Assembly: GCA_024516035.1 (NCBI GenBank)
Contig: CM044956.1
Coordinates: forward strand, 52,379,316-52,443,315
DNA: 64,000 bases
DNA from: Bactericera cockerelli
Lineage: Eukaryota; Arthropoda; Insecta; Hemiptera; Triozidae
Direction: 5' to 3'
The position numbers were made by a program, and so were the translations under genes. Numbering within the stretch: position 1 is the first letter of the stretch; each line of letters opens with the position of its first letter. A model generated the notes under the pieces. It saw only the letters and a list, made by a program, of their open reading frames with translations. It was not told where the DNA came from and made no database searches. Below are positions 12,201 through 21,112 of this stretch, in pieces.

Positions 12201-13563
12201 TATGCACTTATATTATCACACTAATGTACCTGGAGATGAGCGGTGAGCTTCCATAGGACCGACCAGATAATGGAAGATTGTCATTATTATTATTATTTTG
12301 AACACATAAATTTATTATTATTTATTTTAATTATGAGTAATTCACAGACTTTTTTATTTCTTAGACATGAAACAGCAGCTACTGCAGAAGCTTTTAGTCT
12401 GTGTTGTAGCTTGTCCATCCCATAGTATACCTCCCCTCTGATGGGCGAGAAGTGACACAATACGTCCCATTTAGGTGCTGGGTCAACACGAGCGCACGGG
12501 AAGGTATCCCTTACAAACAACTGTAACCAAATTTTGAATACAATTTTTTTTTCGGTTCTGAGATATAAACACGGAACCTTCCGCATGGCAAGCGAGTACC
12601 TTAACTCTGGGTTAGTTGTGCACTGAATTTTATTTACAAACAATCATGAGTTCTATGAAATAGTCTGAGAACAGACTAGACAACCACTACAAGCCAGGCT
12701 AGCTTGTAGTTTCCTAAGAGTTTAATGGCTTAAAAAGAAAAAGCCCAAGTCCTTACGATGGTTGATCGCACATAGAAATATGTGGTTCTAGACGAGACAA
12801 CTTTGAAATAAAATTTGTTGGAGACCATTTTTTTATAAACAATTGGATCAAGCTTTATTTACAATCTATATCTATAAAAGAAAGCTGTCTGTATGTGTGT
12901 ATGTATGTATGTGTGTATGTATGTATGTATGTATGTGTGTATGTATGTTCTTTATACAAATCCACACCGTTTGACCGAGAAACCTGAAATTTTGCACATA
13001 GGTCCGCTTGGATCAGGAAATTCTTCTAGGCTAGATTATATCTCCCTGAGGTTAAGCTACAATGAGTAAGGATAAAAATGGATGGGTGACGCAAAAAAAA
13101 TGCACGTTTTTTGACATAAATGACATTTTTTCTCGAAATTTGTCGCGACGACCTATGAACTCAAAGCGAGAAAGTTTTAGGCAAGGGCTTGAGCTTTCCA
13201 TTGACATATCGATCGCGAATTTCTGATGAGCCGTTCTTGAGCTACGCCCGGGTAAGGTAAAAAAATGGATGGGTAACATGTAAAATATTCACGTTTTTTG
13301 ACCTAAATGACATTTTTTCTCGAAATTTGAAGTGACGACCTATCAACTCAGAGCGAGAAAGTTTTAGGCAAGGGTTTAGGCTTTCATTTGACATATTGAT
13401 CGCGAAATTCTGATGAGCCATTCTTGAGCTACGCCGGGGAAGGCCAGAAAATAGATGGGCGACAAAAAATATTCAGGTTTTTTTTCAAACCTAAATGACA
13501 TTTTGTGTGTGTGTGTGTGGTGTGTGTGTGTGTGGTGTGTGTGTGTGTGTGTGTTGGTGTGTG

Positions 13564-13609
<46 letters not shown>

Positions 13610-16600
13610 TGTGGTGTGGTGTGTGGTGTGTGTGTGGTGTGTTGTGTGTGTGGTGTGTGGTGTGTGTGTGTGGTGTGTGTGTGTGTGTGTGTGGTGTGTG
13701 TGGTGTGTGTGTGGTGTGGTGTGTTGTGTGTGGTGGTGTGTGTGTGTGTGTGTGTGGTGTGGTGTGTGGTGTGTGTGGTGTGTGTGTGTGTGTGGTGTGG
13801 TGTGTGTGTGTGGTGTGTGTGTGTGGTGTGTGTGTGTGGTGTGTGTGTGTGGTGTGTGTGGTGTGTGTGTGTGTGTGGTGTGTGTGTGGTGTGTGTGTGT
13901 GTGGTGTGTGTGTGTTGTGTGTGTGGTGTGGTGTTTTGATGTGTGGTGTGGTGTGTGGTGTGTGGTGTGTGTGGTGTGTGTGTGCGTTGTGTGTGTTTGA
14001 TGGGCTGGCGAAGCGGCGGGTGTAACCCGCTAGTTTTTTATATACAATGAACATAATAATATGTTTATGAAATAAATAAAAACAAAGCCTGATCAATTGT
14101 GGTGACAATGCCTTCGGCATTGTCTTCCTCCAGCTGTAGCCATCCATACCATCATTCCCCCCTCCAGCTGTAGCCAAACGGGATACAATAACAACAGTTC
14201 TATCAAAAAATCATTTCTGCCTTTTTTTAGGTTTATCCAGTCCACGCGGTATCTCTTGGGAGAAGAGCTGGCTCTGAATCACCCCTACCACAGCGACCTG
14301 GTAGCCAAGCTGAGGACCAATGAGCGTCTGTACACACGGATCAGCGAGAGGAACACAACTCTGCAGACAGTCGTGCTCGAGCCCTTGAATACTAAAACCA
14401 AGAGGTGAGATCTCATTACTTCCAATCATAGATAATAATTAATTAATCGCTGGGAATCCTACCAGCTACCTACATTAACCCTCGCCAAGTCTGAGTTCGT
14501 CCGGAAATGCCAGCCTCACCTGTTCTTTCCTTGATTAGTAGCAGATTTTTTCTACACATGCAATCACTGATACTAAATATAGCTATGAGTTCGACACGTT
14601 ATTGATTGAGCTACTGATATCGGTTTGTCATATTAAATCTAATGACTGCCAGTATCGATGGCGCGTCGAATGCACCGGTTCTTGTAGGATCACCGAAGTT
14701 AAGCAACGTCGAGTGAGGTGAAGACTTCGTGATGCTGGCGCTTTCCGGCCCAATCCAGGCTGGGTGAGGTCAATGTGGGTAGCAGGTTTGTGAGTTTCCT
14801 GTGAATGGAGGGTAACGCTGCCAACGTGATAAATATGAGCATGCAGTTGAAATCGACGTTAAACCCAAAATTAAAAAAAAATATCTAATGACCAACCTCA
14901 GTAGCTCGATCGATAAGGCGGCAGACTTGTATCCGGAGGTCGGTGGTTCAAGTCCCGAATTCAGCAAAGATTTAGTAAAGCGAGCTTGAGTAGTTGTGAT
15001 ATCACGACAGTGATTAACACAAATATGATAACTTTTATTACACAATGTATACTTTAATATTTTACTTTTCTCCATCAACATCAATATACTGTGCTGCGAA
15101 TTGTGTCACCACTGTATTATGAACCGAATTGAACATTACAGGTTAGTGTACGTGGCCAACACTCATCTCTACTTCCACCCAGATGCGGATCATATCAGAC
15201 TCGCCCAGAGCGCTCTCTTCCTAGCACACATCCAGTGGGACATTACCAAGCTGAGACAGAGTGTAAGTTCTCTTCCTAGCACACATTCAGTGGGACATTA
15301 CCAAGCTGAGACAAAGTGTAAGTTCTCTTCCTAGCACACATTCAGTGGGACATTACCAAGCTGAGACAAAGTGTAAGTTCTCTTCCTAGCACACATTCAG
15401 TGGGACATTACCAAGCTGAGACAAAGTGTAAGTTCTCTTCCTAGCACACATTCAGTGGGACATTACCAAGCTGAGACAGAGTGTAAGTTCTCTTCCTAGC
15501 ACACATTCAGTGGAACATTACCAAGCTGAGACAAAGTGTAAGTTCTCTTCCTAGCACACATTCAGTGGAACATTACCAAGCTGAGACAGAGTGTAAGTTC
15601 TCTTCCTAGCACACATTCAGTGGGACATTACCAAGCTGAGACAAAGTGTAAGTTCTATTTATTACCAACCAAGGGTTCTACGTCGCTTTCAAATACATCG
15701 TCATATCACTGTCACATTAAACTCACCCATCTCGGGTTGGACCGGAGTGGCAGTATCACGAAGTCTTCACCTCGCTGGATGTTGATTAACTCCGGTGATC
15801 CTACGGGAACCGGTGCATTCAACGCGCCATCGACGCGACGCTGGCAATTTTGGAATTATCGCTAATACTTGAGGAATAAAGGAGCAATAAACTTCTAATA
15901 CCAAAATGCTGTAAGAGTTGAGTGGAAGAGATTGCCATAGGGAATAACCCGGCCCTTTAGTTAGGACATGACTGTGTAAGTGGATGTTGATAATTATCTA
16001 CTTTTCTCCTTTTTATTGTTTTCATATTCTAATTTTTGTAATATTTATTTTTAATGTACATAATTATGTACTTACAAAAAACGTGCCAATACCAACCAAC
16101 CTTAACCATGAGGTTGAACAACGTCGACCCTGCTTTAAGCGGGCTAAGACATAGTTCTAGAAGAAGAAGATATGCGTTTTTATATCTAATAAAGAGTTAA
16201 ATAATAATAATAATAATATCATGTTTCCAGAAACCCGGCTATGAGGTGAGCTTGATCTTCTGCGGAGATTTCAACAGCTCCCGGACTGTGGCCTGTACCG
16301 GCTCATGACGGAGAATAGGGTGGCGCCTGATGTGAAGGACTGGAGAAGCAGTGAGTATCCTGTCTTGTTTTTGATAGGGTGCCCCCTGATGTGAAGCAGT
16401 GAGTATCCTGTCTTGTTTTTGATAGGGTGCCCCCTGATGTGAAGCAGTGAGTATCATGTCTTGTTTTTGATAGGGTGCCCCCTGATGTGAAGGACTGGAG
16501 AAGCAGTGAGTATACATGACGCACATCATGTCTTGTTTTGGCGTAAGGGTTGGGTGGAGGAGACTGCCGCAGCCAATAACCCCGCCCTTTATTTATTTAT

Positions 16601-19101
16601 ATATTTACACTTTATTAATAGGACATATTATATACAACACAAATAATTACAAATTAAAATACAATATACTAGAAGAAAAAAATAAAGAAAAAATAAATAA
16701 ATATATATACATAATTTATGTCCTAACTGAAGGGCGGGGTATTTGCCTTTGACAATCTCTTCCACCCAAACCTTTAGGTAGGACATTAGGTTTAGTTCCT
16801 TCTTTGTTGCGATTTTGTTCAGTCGGTTTTTACTTTCCATTACCTGTAAGGGTGTAAGGTATAGAAATCTGGTCTAAACATCACACGACTTTCCTTATCC
16901 TATTAGGAATGGGAACAGGACCAAAAGCCACTGGTGACTCATAGGTAACAGTTAGCTAAAAATCAAAGCCAAATTCGTAATCAGCACCTCAAAATCATTG
17001 GATTTGATATGTCACAATCCCCATCTAGGATGAATAATAAAAAAGTTAGTCAAAGCGGGTCCCCCCAAAATAACGGTAAATTGGGGCCGAGGTCCAAAAA
17101 GTTCAAGATATCAAAAAAATGTCCAAGAAAATGTTGTTCTTAAACTTTTTTTGTATCTTTAACCAATTCAAAAAAAGCGACCTTGCGGCCAATATTTGCG
17201 GCCATGCAGGCCAAAAGTATTGTTTTTTTTCTCAATTTTTCACTGTAAATATTGTGTTTACAGGAGCGAATCTCCTCGTCTATGATCGAGTCTCCTGGTT
17301 GTGCTTAGTTCGCCATGTGGGGAGGATATTAGTTGTTGGACTTGATTGTTCACCTCTATCCATACCTCTTAGTGATCCCATCATTATATCTCCCTTGCCT
17401 CTATCCCATATTAGCTTATGTTGCTTTTTGAGGCCGGTATTGTTCAACCTCATGGTTGATGTTGGTAGGGTGGATCACGTTTTATGACTGGAAGCCCTTC
17501 CTAACACCAACGATTCTATTTGGTTTTAACATTCTGATGAGGACGGGGTAGTTACCTTTCACTCGCTGGGAATCGCACCAGCTACCCACATCAACCTCAC
17601 CCAGCCTGGGTAGTGCTGGAAATGCTGGCCTCACGTTGTTGTTGTTGTTGTAGCCAGCTTGGCTACAGCTGGAGGAGTGAGTGATGGTCTCCAGCCAACT
17701 TTATTTCAAAGTTGGCTCGTCCTGAACCACATATTTCTATGTGCGATCAACCATCATGAGGACTTGGACTTTTCTTTATAAGCCACTAGCCGTTTGCCCG
17801 TGCTTTGCAACGGGACTAAATTTCAAATTTACTAAGGCATGGCCGTACTGCTGGACAGTAATGCCTTTTTGAACTTTTTATAATTTTTCTGGACAAAGCG
17901 ATAATTGTTTTGGGGGGGTCAATTCTGAGACATTTTTCGCTATCTCTTACCGTTTTGGCTAAACAACTCCGGACAAACAAACAAACAAACATAGGTAGGT
18001 AGTCCTTTTTTTTTTTATATATAGAGATATACATATAAGCCGGTCTCACGTGTTTCCCATCATTAGTGGTCCCATCATTGATTATTATTATGACTCCCAA
18101 TGTTTCAGACCCGGATGAAATCATCGACGGCATACCCTTAGCACAGCCATACCCCATGGCCAGTGCTTGCGGCACTCCTGAGTTCACTAACTTCACTGTG
18201 GGATTCTCCGGCTGCCTGGACTACATCTACTATCAGAAGAATCATTTGAGAGTCACTCAGGTGGGTGGAAGCTTTTCGTTGCCATCTTTTATAATAATAA
18301 TAATAATATCGTCTTATTTATACTGCCCGATTAGGACTATTAAAGTCCCATTATTCCAGCAGTAAGCCCAAGACATATAAATATGTGGTAAAAATCCAAA
18401 TGGGAGGATAACAGGTCATGTCCCGGCCGGGTTTCGAACCTACGACCTCTGGAATCTTTGGATTTACAGAGTGCCGCCTTTACCACTGAGCTACCGGGAC
18501 AGACTATTCGGTTCCGGGACAGACAGCATAATAAATTTATTCGTTTTTCAATAATGTTCGTAGTTAAAAGTTCCACGAAGTATACATTTGTCTGCCCGTA
18601 TGACAAATTCCCGTGATAAGGAAAATAATCAATGTAAAAAATTATTTGTACATTAAATTTGTACTTTTCGGGAATTTATTATGCTTTGAGAAGTATAATA
18701 AACTGTATAATATTACTCCCAATATAACTTATGTTATAATAAACAGAAGTGCTTAAAGAAGTATTATAGGAAAATGGCTTAGATTATTAAAACGCCCAGA
18801 ACCAATGTCCTGGATCATTTCATTTCCAGTCATTCTATTTGGTTAAGTATCCGGAATAACTCAAGTTTAACCCTCCAATCGCCTGGAATAAGAACATCTA
18901 CCCACATGAACCTCACCCAGCATAGGTCGGGCCGGGAATACCAGGCTCACGTGTTCTTATCTGGTACCAATGTTTCAGGTTGTCCCGTTCCCAAGCAAGG
19001 AGGAGCTAGAGCTGTACTCAGGTCTCCCCAGCCCTGTCTACCCTTCTGACCACCTGGCCCTGATAGCAGACCTGCAGTGGATCGAACCTGGTAGTGTTTG
19101 A
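5859..19101 (+). CDS. PDE12: PDE12-like 2'-phosphodiesterase / mitochondrial 3'-exoribonuclease, nine coding exons
   Basis: Exons joined by GT-AG introns: 5859-6243, 6689-6955, 7405-7591, 11397-11696, 14231-14404, 15142-15262, 16231-16350, 18109-18260, 18979-19101. All junction phases agree. The sum is 1829 nt, one short of 610 codons, because exon 7 has a one-base frameshift. The implied length of 609 aa matches the usual size of the family. Family knowledge: PDE12 is a mitochondrial-matrix EEP enzyme that removes poly(A) from mitochondrial RNAs and, in vertebrates, degrades 2',5'-oligoadenylates. Visible EEP motifs: TYNILAE (N285), LICLQEVD (E335), VANTHLYFHP, LIFCGDFNS and PSDHLAL. The first ~37 residues are basic and hydrophobic with no acidic residue, like a mitochondrial presequence. 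A candidate AATAAA lies at 19317. Function is inferred from homology, and the frameshift leaves open whether this copy is intact. Confidence 0.9.
6689..6955 (+). CDS. PDE12: PDE12 exon 2: N-terminal domain
   Basis: Acceptor CTTACAG/GT and donor G/GTAAGT, phases 1 and 1. Encodes the region with NIIINGPWIRNLKLPSCIL and GCLVYPSKYEHQFG, matching the part of PDE12 before the catalytic domain (..LPxxIMxGxxVxPKLxxxFG in the family). Confidence 0.85.
7405..7591 (+). CDS. PDE12: PDE12 exon 3: linker before the EEP domain
   Basis: Acceptor TTTCCAG/GA, donor AA/GTAAGT, phases 1 to 2. Encodes FYYRPSKEDVGYHLKLSCTP and ends at KLTGDK, equivalent to the YTPSNADIGLRLKLHCTP region of the human protein. A ~3.8-kb intron full of tandem repeats follows. 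Confidence 0.88.
7600..7712 (+). repeat. Dispersed repeat, family N
   Basis: AGAAGCCCAATAAAAATGGC and the following A-rich tail are repeated in reverse at 44085-44195. Short retroposon-like unit inside intron 3. Confidence 0.5.
7726..7925 (+). mobile_element. tRNA-derived SINE, family A (intron 3)
   Basis: Starts GTAGTCAC and carries GTGACCTGGGTTCAATTCCC (B box), then GGTCCACTCATACCTC and GAGGAAAAA. The A-box region is partly deleted compared with the 21345 copy. Confidence 0.7.
8055..11411 (+). repeat. Minisatellite built on the exon 4 splice acceptor (roughly 65 units)
   Basis: Units of about 42, 58, 54-55 and 48 bp occupy successive blocks (about 8055-8280, 8283-9070, 9070-9590, 9590-11411). 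Every unit contains CCACCAGTTTCAG/AGTGGTCACC, that is the last ~28 bases of intron 3 plus the first ~20 bases of exon 4. The array runs into the real exon at 11397. Higher-order duplication is visible: the variant CCCACTAGTTTCAG recurs near 9566, 10187 and 10619, spaced by multiples of 48 bp or close to it. Long open frames across the array are a by-product of the period and are not genes. Confidence 0.95.
11397..11696 (+). CDS. PDE12: PDE12 exon 4: start of the EEP catalytic domain
   Basis: The acceptor TTTCAG/AGTGG is the final copy of the tandem unit. The donor CCG/GTGAGA leaves phase 2. Encodes VVTYNILAEVYADSD, GDYRRPLTLRELAGYHADLI and CLQEVD, the EEP asparagine and metal-binding glutamate motifs. 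Strikingly GC-rich, with mostly G/C third positions, in contrast to exons 1-2. Confidence 0.9.
11697..12334. other. Intron 4, first part: poly-T and family J repeat
   Basis: A T-run at 11709-11730 abuts the exon. 11960-12090 matches a dispersed unit (ACAAAG..TGATCAA..GGTGGTGA..AATGCC) found also at 14035, 43630 (reverse) and 46405. Probably LINE or SINE 3' ends. Confidence 0.5.
12335..12630 (-). mobile_element. tRNA-derived SINE, family F (intron 4)
   Basis: Minus-strand copy of the family best preserved at 45058. The body reads ATACCTTCCCGTGCGCTCGT and CTCGCCCATCAGAGGGGAGG on the minus strand, and the end includes GCTGTTTCATGTCTAAGAAA. The head near 12560-12625 is decayed. Confidence 0.7.
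12685..12835 (-). mobile_element. Dispersed repeat, family I
   Basis: About 145 bp with GCCAGGCTAGCTTGTAGTTT at one end, CGATGGTTGATCGCACATAG inside and GTTGGAGACCAT at the other. Other copies lie at 17637, 29458, 32130 and 57100 in both orientations. No coding capacity. Confidence 0.65.
12880..14035 (-). mobile_element. Interspersed repeat with internal ~190-bp tandem units and a GT tract
   Basis: On the minus strand it starts AACTAGCGGGTTACACCCGC, an opening also seen at 57330 (AGCGGGCTGTCGCCCGC). Two and a half ~190-bp direct repeats (about 13070-13260, 13260-13455, 13455-13505), each with TGACATTTT and CGAGAAAGTTTTAGGCAAGG, are followed by the GT tract. It ends in TGTATG repeats (12885-12950). 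Probably a Helitron- or LINE-related family. I cannot assign it. Confidence 0.5.
13505..14000 (+). repeat. (GT)n tract interrupted by GG, ~500 bp
   Basis: Almost pure G/T on the plus strand, as (TG)n runs broken by frequent GG doublets. All six-frame open frames here (Cys/Val or His/Thr repeats) are artefacts of composition. Confidence 0.95.
14231..14404 (+). CDS. PDE12: PDE12 exon 5
   Basis: Acceptor TTTTTTTAG/G and donor AG/GTGAGA, phases 2 and 2. Encodes FIQSTRYLLGEELALNHPYH and ends TLQTVVLEPLNTKTKR, equivalent to the segment before the VANTHLY motif in the family. Confidence 0.85.
14437..14516 (-). repeat. SINE body-domain fragment (shared D/5S domain)
   Basis: Contains the reversed words of the shared body, GCTGGGAATC, CAGCTACC, ACATTAACC and GGAAATGCC, without a head. 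Decayed remnant in intron 5. Confidence 0.5.
14647..14882 (+). mobile_element. 5S rRNA-derived SINE (intron 5)
   Basis: The head (14647-14745) matches 5S rRNA: CACCGGTTCTTGTAGGATCA, CCGAAGTTAAGCAACGTC and GTGATGCTGGC. The shared body follows (CAGGCTGGGTGAGGTCAATG, AATGGAGGGTAAC), then CGACGTTAAACCC and poly-A. A 10-bp target-site duplication ATCTAATGAC lies at 14637-14646 and 14883-14892. The late 5S box (GGATGGGTGACC) is deleted in this subfamily. Confidence 0.88.
14888..15040 (+). mobile_element. tRNA-derived SINE, family B (intron 5)
   Basis: tRNA-like head CCTCAGTAGCTCGATCGATA (A box) and GGTGGTTCAAGTCCC (B box), then a short body ending GTGATTAACACAAATATGAT. Directly abuts the 5S SINE. 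Other copies lie at 28343, 48485 and 53715. Confidence 0.8.
15142..15262 (+). CDS. PDE12: PDE12 exon 6: VANTHLYFHP motif
   Basis: Acceptor ACATTACAG/G, donor AGT/GTAAGT, phases 2 to 0. Encodes LVYVANTHLYFHPDADHIRL and AQSALFLAHIQWDITKLRQS. The histidine of ANTHLY is an EEP catalytic-site residue. Its last 38-48 bases and donor are the unit of the array that follows. Confidence 0.88.
15263..15660 (+). repeat. 55-bp tandem array carrying the exon 6 end and donor (7 extra copies)
   Basis: GTAAGTTCTCTTCCTAG recurs every 55 bases at 15263, 15318, 15373, 15428, 15483, 15538, 15593 and (last, partial) 15648. Each unit repeats the last ~48 bases of exon 6 followed by GTAAGT, giving eight identical candidate donors. 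The exonic CTCTTCCTAG also forms an acceptor-like sequence in each unit. Confidence 0.95.
15665..15850 (-). mobile_element. 5S rRNA-derived SINE (intron 6)
   Basis: Minus-strand copy: head near 15750-15848 (complement of GGTGATCCTACGGGAACCGG), body to 15665. The 3' half is decayed. Confidence 0.75.
15900..16180. repeat. Family H fragment and LINE-like 3' tail (intron 6)
   Basis: 15905-15975 is family H reversed (GTGGAAGAGATTGCC..TTAGTTAGGACAT). 16085-16172 has CCATGAGGTTGAACAACGTC and CCCTGCTTTAAGCGGG ending in AGAAGAAGAAGAT, the tail also found on SINE D at 30690 and alone at 51475. GAAGAAG-type tails are typical of RTE-like LINEs, which is inference. Confidence 0.5.
16231..16350 (+). CDS. 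PDE12: PDE12 exon 7: CGDFNS motif, contains a one-base frameshift
   Basis: Acceptor GTTTCCAG/AAA and donor GCA/GTGAGT, phase 0 to 1 once the shift is allowed for. Begins KPGYEVSLIFCGDFNS, the metal-binding Asp and Asn motif. At the C run 16280-16282 the frame breaks. Upstream frame 1 hits TGA at 16306, while downstream the homologous sequence (DCGLYRLMTENR..PDVKDWRS) is in another frame. One missing base, for example a fourth C, would explain it. Real null allele, pseudogene or assembly error cannot be told apart here. Confidence 0.85.
16351..16511 (+). repeat. 48-59-bp array carrying the exon 7 end and donor (3 extra copies)
   Basis: GTGAGTAT donors recur at 16351, 16399, 16447 and 16506. 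Each unit has TGTCTTGTTTTTGATAG (acceptor-like), then CCCCCTGATGTGAA..GCA from the exon end, then GTGAGTAT. Two units lack 11 bases (GGACTGGAGAA). Confidence 0.93.
16585..16785 (+). repeat. Dispersed repeat, family H (intron 7)
   Basis: Well-preserved copy: ATTTACACTTTATTAATAGG, an AT-rich centre, then GTCCTAACTGAAGGGCGGGG and CAATCTCTTCCACCCAAA. Confidence 0.65.
17430..17636 (-). mobile_element. tRNA-SINE D body and tail (intron 7)
   Basis: Minus-strand body words GCTGGGAATCGCACCAGCTA and CACATCAACCTCACCCAGCC, plus the tail (ACCAACGATTCTATTTGG). The tRNA head is missing, replaced by a family I copy at 17637. Confidence 0.65.
17637..17790 (+). mobile_element. Dispersed repeat, family I (intron 7)
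   Basis: GTTGTTGTTGTTGTAGCCAG, TGATGGTCTCCAGCCAACTT, GTGCGATCAACCATCATGAG, in the opposite orientation to the 12685 copy. Confidence 0.65.
17785..18030 (+). mobile_element. Interspersed repeat with CTAGCCGTTTGCCCGTGC start
   Basis: Opens CACTAGCCGTTTGCCCGTGC, has GGCATGGCCGT like the copy at 57330, and ends in an ACAAAC microsatellite and TATATATAGAGATA. Same broad class as 57325 and 12880. Confidence 0.5.
18109..18260 (+). CDS. PDE12: PDE12 exon 8
   Basis: Acceptor AATGTTTCAG/AC and donor CAG/GTGGGT, phases 1 to 0. Encodes PDEIIDGIPLAQ.., then SACGTPEFTNFTVGFSGCLD and YIYYQ. The TNFTVGFSGCLDYI block is the conserved substrate-pocket and active-site region before the final SDH motif. Confidence 0.88.
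18290..18507 (-). mobile_element. tRNA-derived SINE, family C (intron 8)
   Basis: Minus strand: head TCCCGGTAGCTCAGTGGTAA, B box AGGTTCGAAACCC, then GGGACATGAC and an end with TGGGCTTACTGCTGGAATAA and TATTATTATT. Matches 28634 and 47929. Confidence 0.82.
18855..18957 (-). repeat. SINE body-domain fragment (intron 8)
   Basis: Reversed shared body (CTACCCACATGAACCTCACC, GGGCCGGGAATACCAG) without a head. Confidence 0.5.
18979..19101 (+). CDS. PDE12: PDE12 exon 9: terminal SDH motif and stop
   Basis: Acceptor ATGTTTCAG/GTT, phase 0. Encodes VVPFPSKEELELYSGLPSPV and YPSDHLALIADLQWIEPGSV, then TGA. PSDHLAL carries the Asp-His pair that ends every EEP catalytic domain. The C-terminus lies at the expected distance after LQW. 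Confidence 0.9.
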   Translation, partial: VVPFPSKEELELYSGLPSPVYPSDHLALIADLQWIEPGSV

Positions 19102-21112
19102 CTTGAAAATCGAGATCCTGGACAAAATTTGGCTGTGTAATGTTGAATCAAAAGCCCTCTGAGGTTAAAAACAGCTTCGGAGGTTAGAAAATAACCTCGA
19201 AGATGTACCTATTCTTAGGCTCGAATTATAAAATATTTATTGCTGACTACTAGTCAGCAACAAAAGGTTCGGTGAAAGAGCTCAAGCAATTTGAGAATTC
19301 TGCCATTAAAGCCTTAAATAAAATATTAAGTTTACAACATAGATAAGCCAGACCGCCACTCAAGTCAGACTATAGTGCGCTGTGATTAGTTATAACCAAA
19401 AGATTGAGGTAGAACAATATAATTTTTACTAACTTCACAGATTAATTTTTAATAATTTTTTTCTGTGAAGTGAAATAAATAACTACAAACAGTAATACGT
19501 AAATTTTGGCCAGCCTCCTTGGCGTAACGGTTACGACTACTGCCCGTAGTCCAGAGATCCTTAGTTCGATCCCCGGTCGGAGTAGATTTTTCACACAGAA
19601 AATTCTGTTCCCTCCGTACATGTAAGGCTGGTATTTCCGGCTCTACCCAGGCTGAGTAAAATGGAGGGTAAAACCCCCGTCCTAATACATTATTGAACTG
19701 AATATTACTTTTAGCACGTGTTATAAATGATGCATTTTCATTAAATACCTAAATCTTTTTAACACGAAAGAAATAAAGAGAACTTTGAAAAAAAAATATT
19801 TCTCCTATTTATTTTATTTTAGCTTAAGTTCAGTTGAAGAAGAAGCGAGGATTATTTGAATTTCTTTGTGATTTCTGGTTGTTCCATATCAATGTATAGA
19901 TAATTTATACAGAGTGAACGAAAAGTCTTGGAACGGATTTTTATCTTTTTAATAGCTAAAGATAAACAATTAATTTTTCTATGCAGTTAAAACGCAAGTT
20001 TTCCATGTCCCAAAAGTAGTGTAACAGGCACCAACAAAAACAGTTGTGCTCCGAAAATCTCGCTCAAATTCTAGCTGCAGGTTCAGACGTGTTAAATATA
20101 TAAAAACCAATGCTTACTCGTGATTCAACATGAAAAACTACTGATTGGATGTATTGCACTCTGATGGGTTTTCCCACTTTTATTCCAAAGAAAATTCCAT
20201 GATTCCGCAAGGTTGATCAAAGTATCGAGTGAGGGGTCTATTGTGTGTATTTTTTTTTTTTTTTTTTTTTACCAAATAATAAATAGGGGGATCTATTTAA
20301 AAATCGAAAGTTGGCGCCTGTTTCACTACTTTAGAGACACCTTGTAGAAATTTTGATTCCGCTAAAGAAAAGTGGACAAACATACGTTAAAACTTCATTC
20401 AAAAATTCAATTCTCAATCTTAAGCCGTTAGAAAAATAAAAATCCATTCGACTTTTCGTTCTCTCTGTATTTTATAAGACCGGAATAAAATATTGTTGAA
20501 AAATAAGTGAAATGAGGGGTAGATTTTAAGATTTTTTTAAAAAAGCTTACACAAGGCATTCCTGAATTTAGAAAATAAATAAAATTATTGAGGCTTTTTG
20601 AATGAAATGTGTACAATTTTGGGGCCATTGAAAAGGCCAAGTGCGCAGTCTTAATGCGACCTTTGGTCAACAGAGTGCAACTGCCTGACCTTTACATGAC
20701 CATTTCTGATGTACAATATATTGTGAAAAATATTAATAAATTATTTTTTTTTTTTTTTTTTTTTTTTGAGCCTAAGCGGGTACAAGCCCACTTTGGCCAG
20801 TCTTTATTTATTTTTGATAGTACAAGAACAATAAAATTTAAATCAAATTACAATATTGTTTTTAAATGTTTTTTAAAGAGTTTGTTTTGTTTGTTTTAAA
20901 GAGTTTAAATGTTTTGTTTTTTAAAGAGATAATAATAAATTAATATATTAATAAATATTAATAGAATTTTACATCCTAATTCAAGCCGGAGAAAAAATTA
21001 GCAGCTCTTGTTTGTTTGTTTTTTTCCTAACTAACGGGGTTTACCCGTTAATTTGTAATGTTTAAGTGAGGAATTATTTCTTATCAGGTTCATATTAGAA
21101 ATCCAAAGTAAT
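19102..21112. other. Spacer with SINE D, poly-T tracts and a LINE-like end
   Basis: 19300-19400 holds a decayed family K MITE (TATAGTGCGCTGTGATTAGT). 19509-19690 is SINE D, listed separately. T-runs at 20250 and 20745 each begin retroposon-like reversed tails; the second is followed by AAGCGGGTACAAGCCCACTT. No gene recognised. Confidence 0.5.
19509..19690 (+). mobile_element. tRNA-derived SINE, family D
   Basis: Head GCCTCCTTGGCGTAACGGTT (A box region) and TTAGTTCGATCCCCGG (B box), then the body with GGCTGGTATTTCCGGCTCTA and AATGGAGGGTAAAACCCCCG. Middle partly deleted compared with 30422. Confidence 0.8.

Noticed and set aside
13385..13420. CTGATGAG in the 190-bp tandem units
   Set aside because: No matching GAAAC and no stem I partner.
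13455..14177. Cys/Val- and His/Thr-repeat open frames
   Set aside because: Products of the (GT)n tract in every frame.
17530..17560. Another hammerhead core (CTGATGAGGAC)
   Set aside because: No GAAA or stem II partner follows; it is part of a reversed SINE D.
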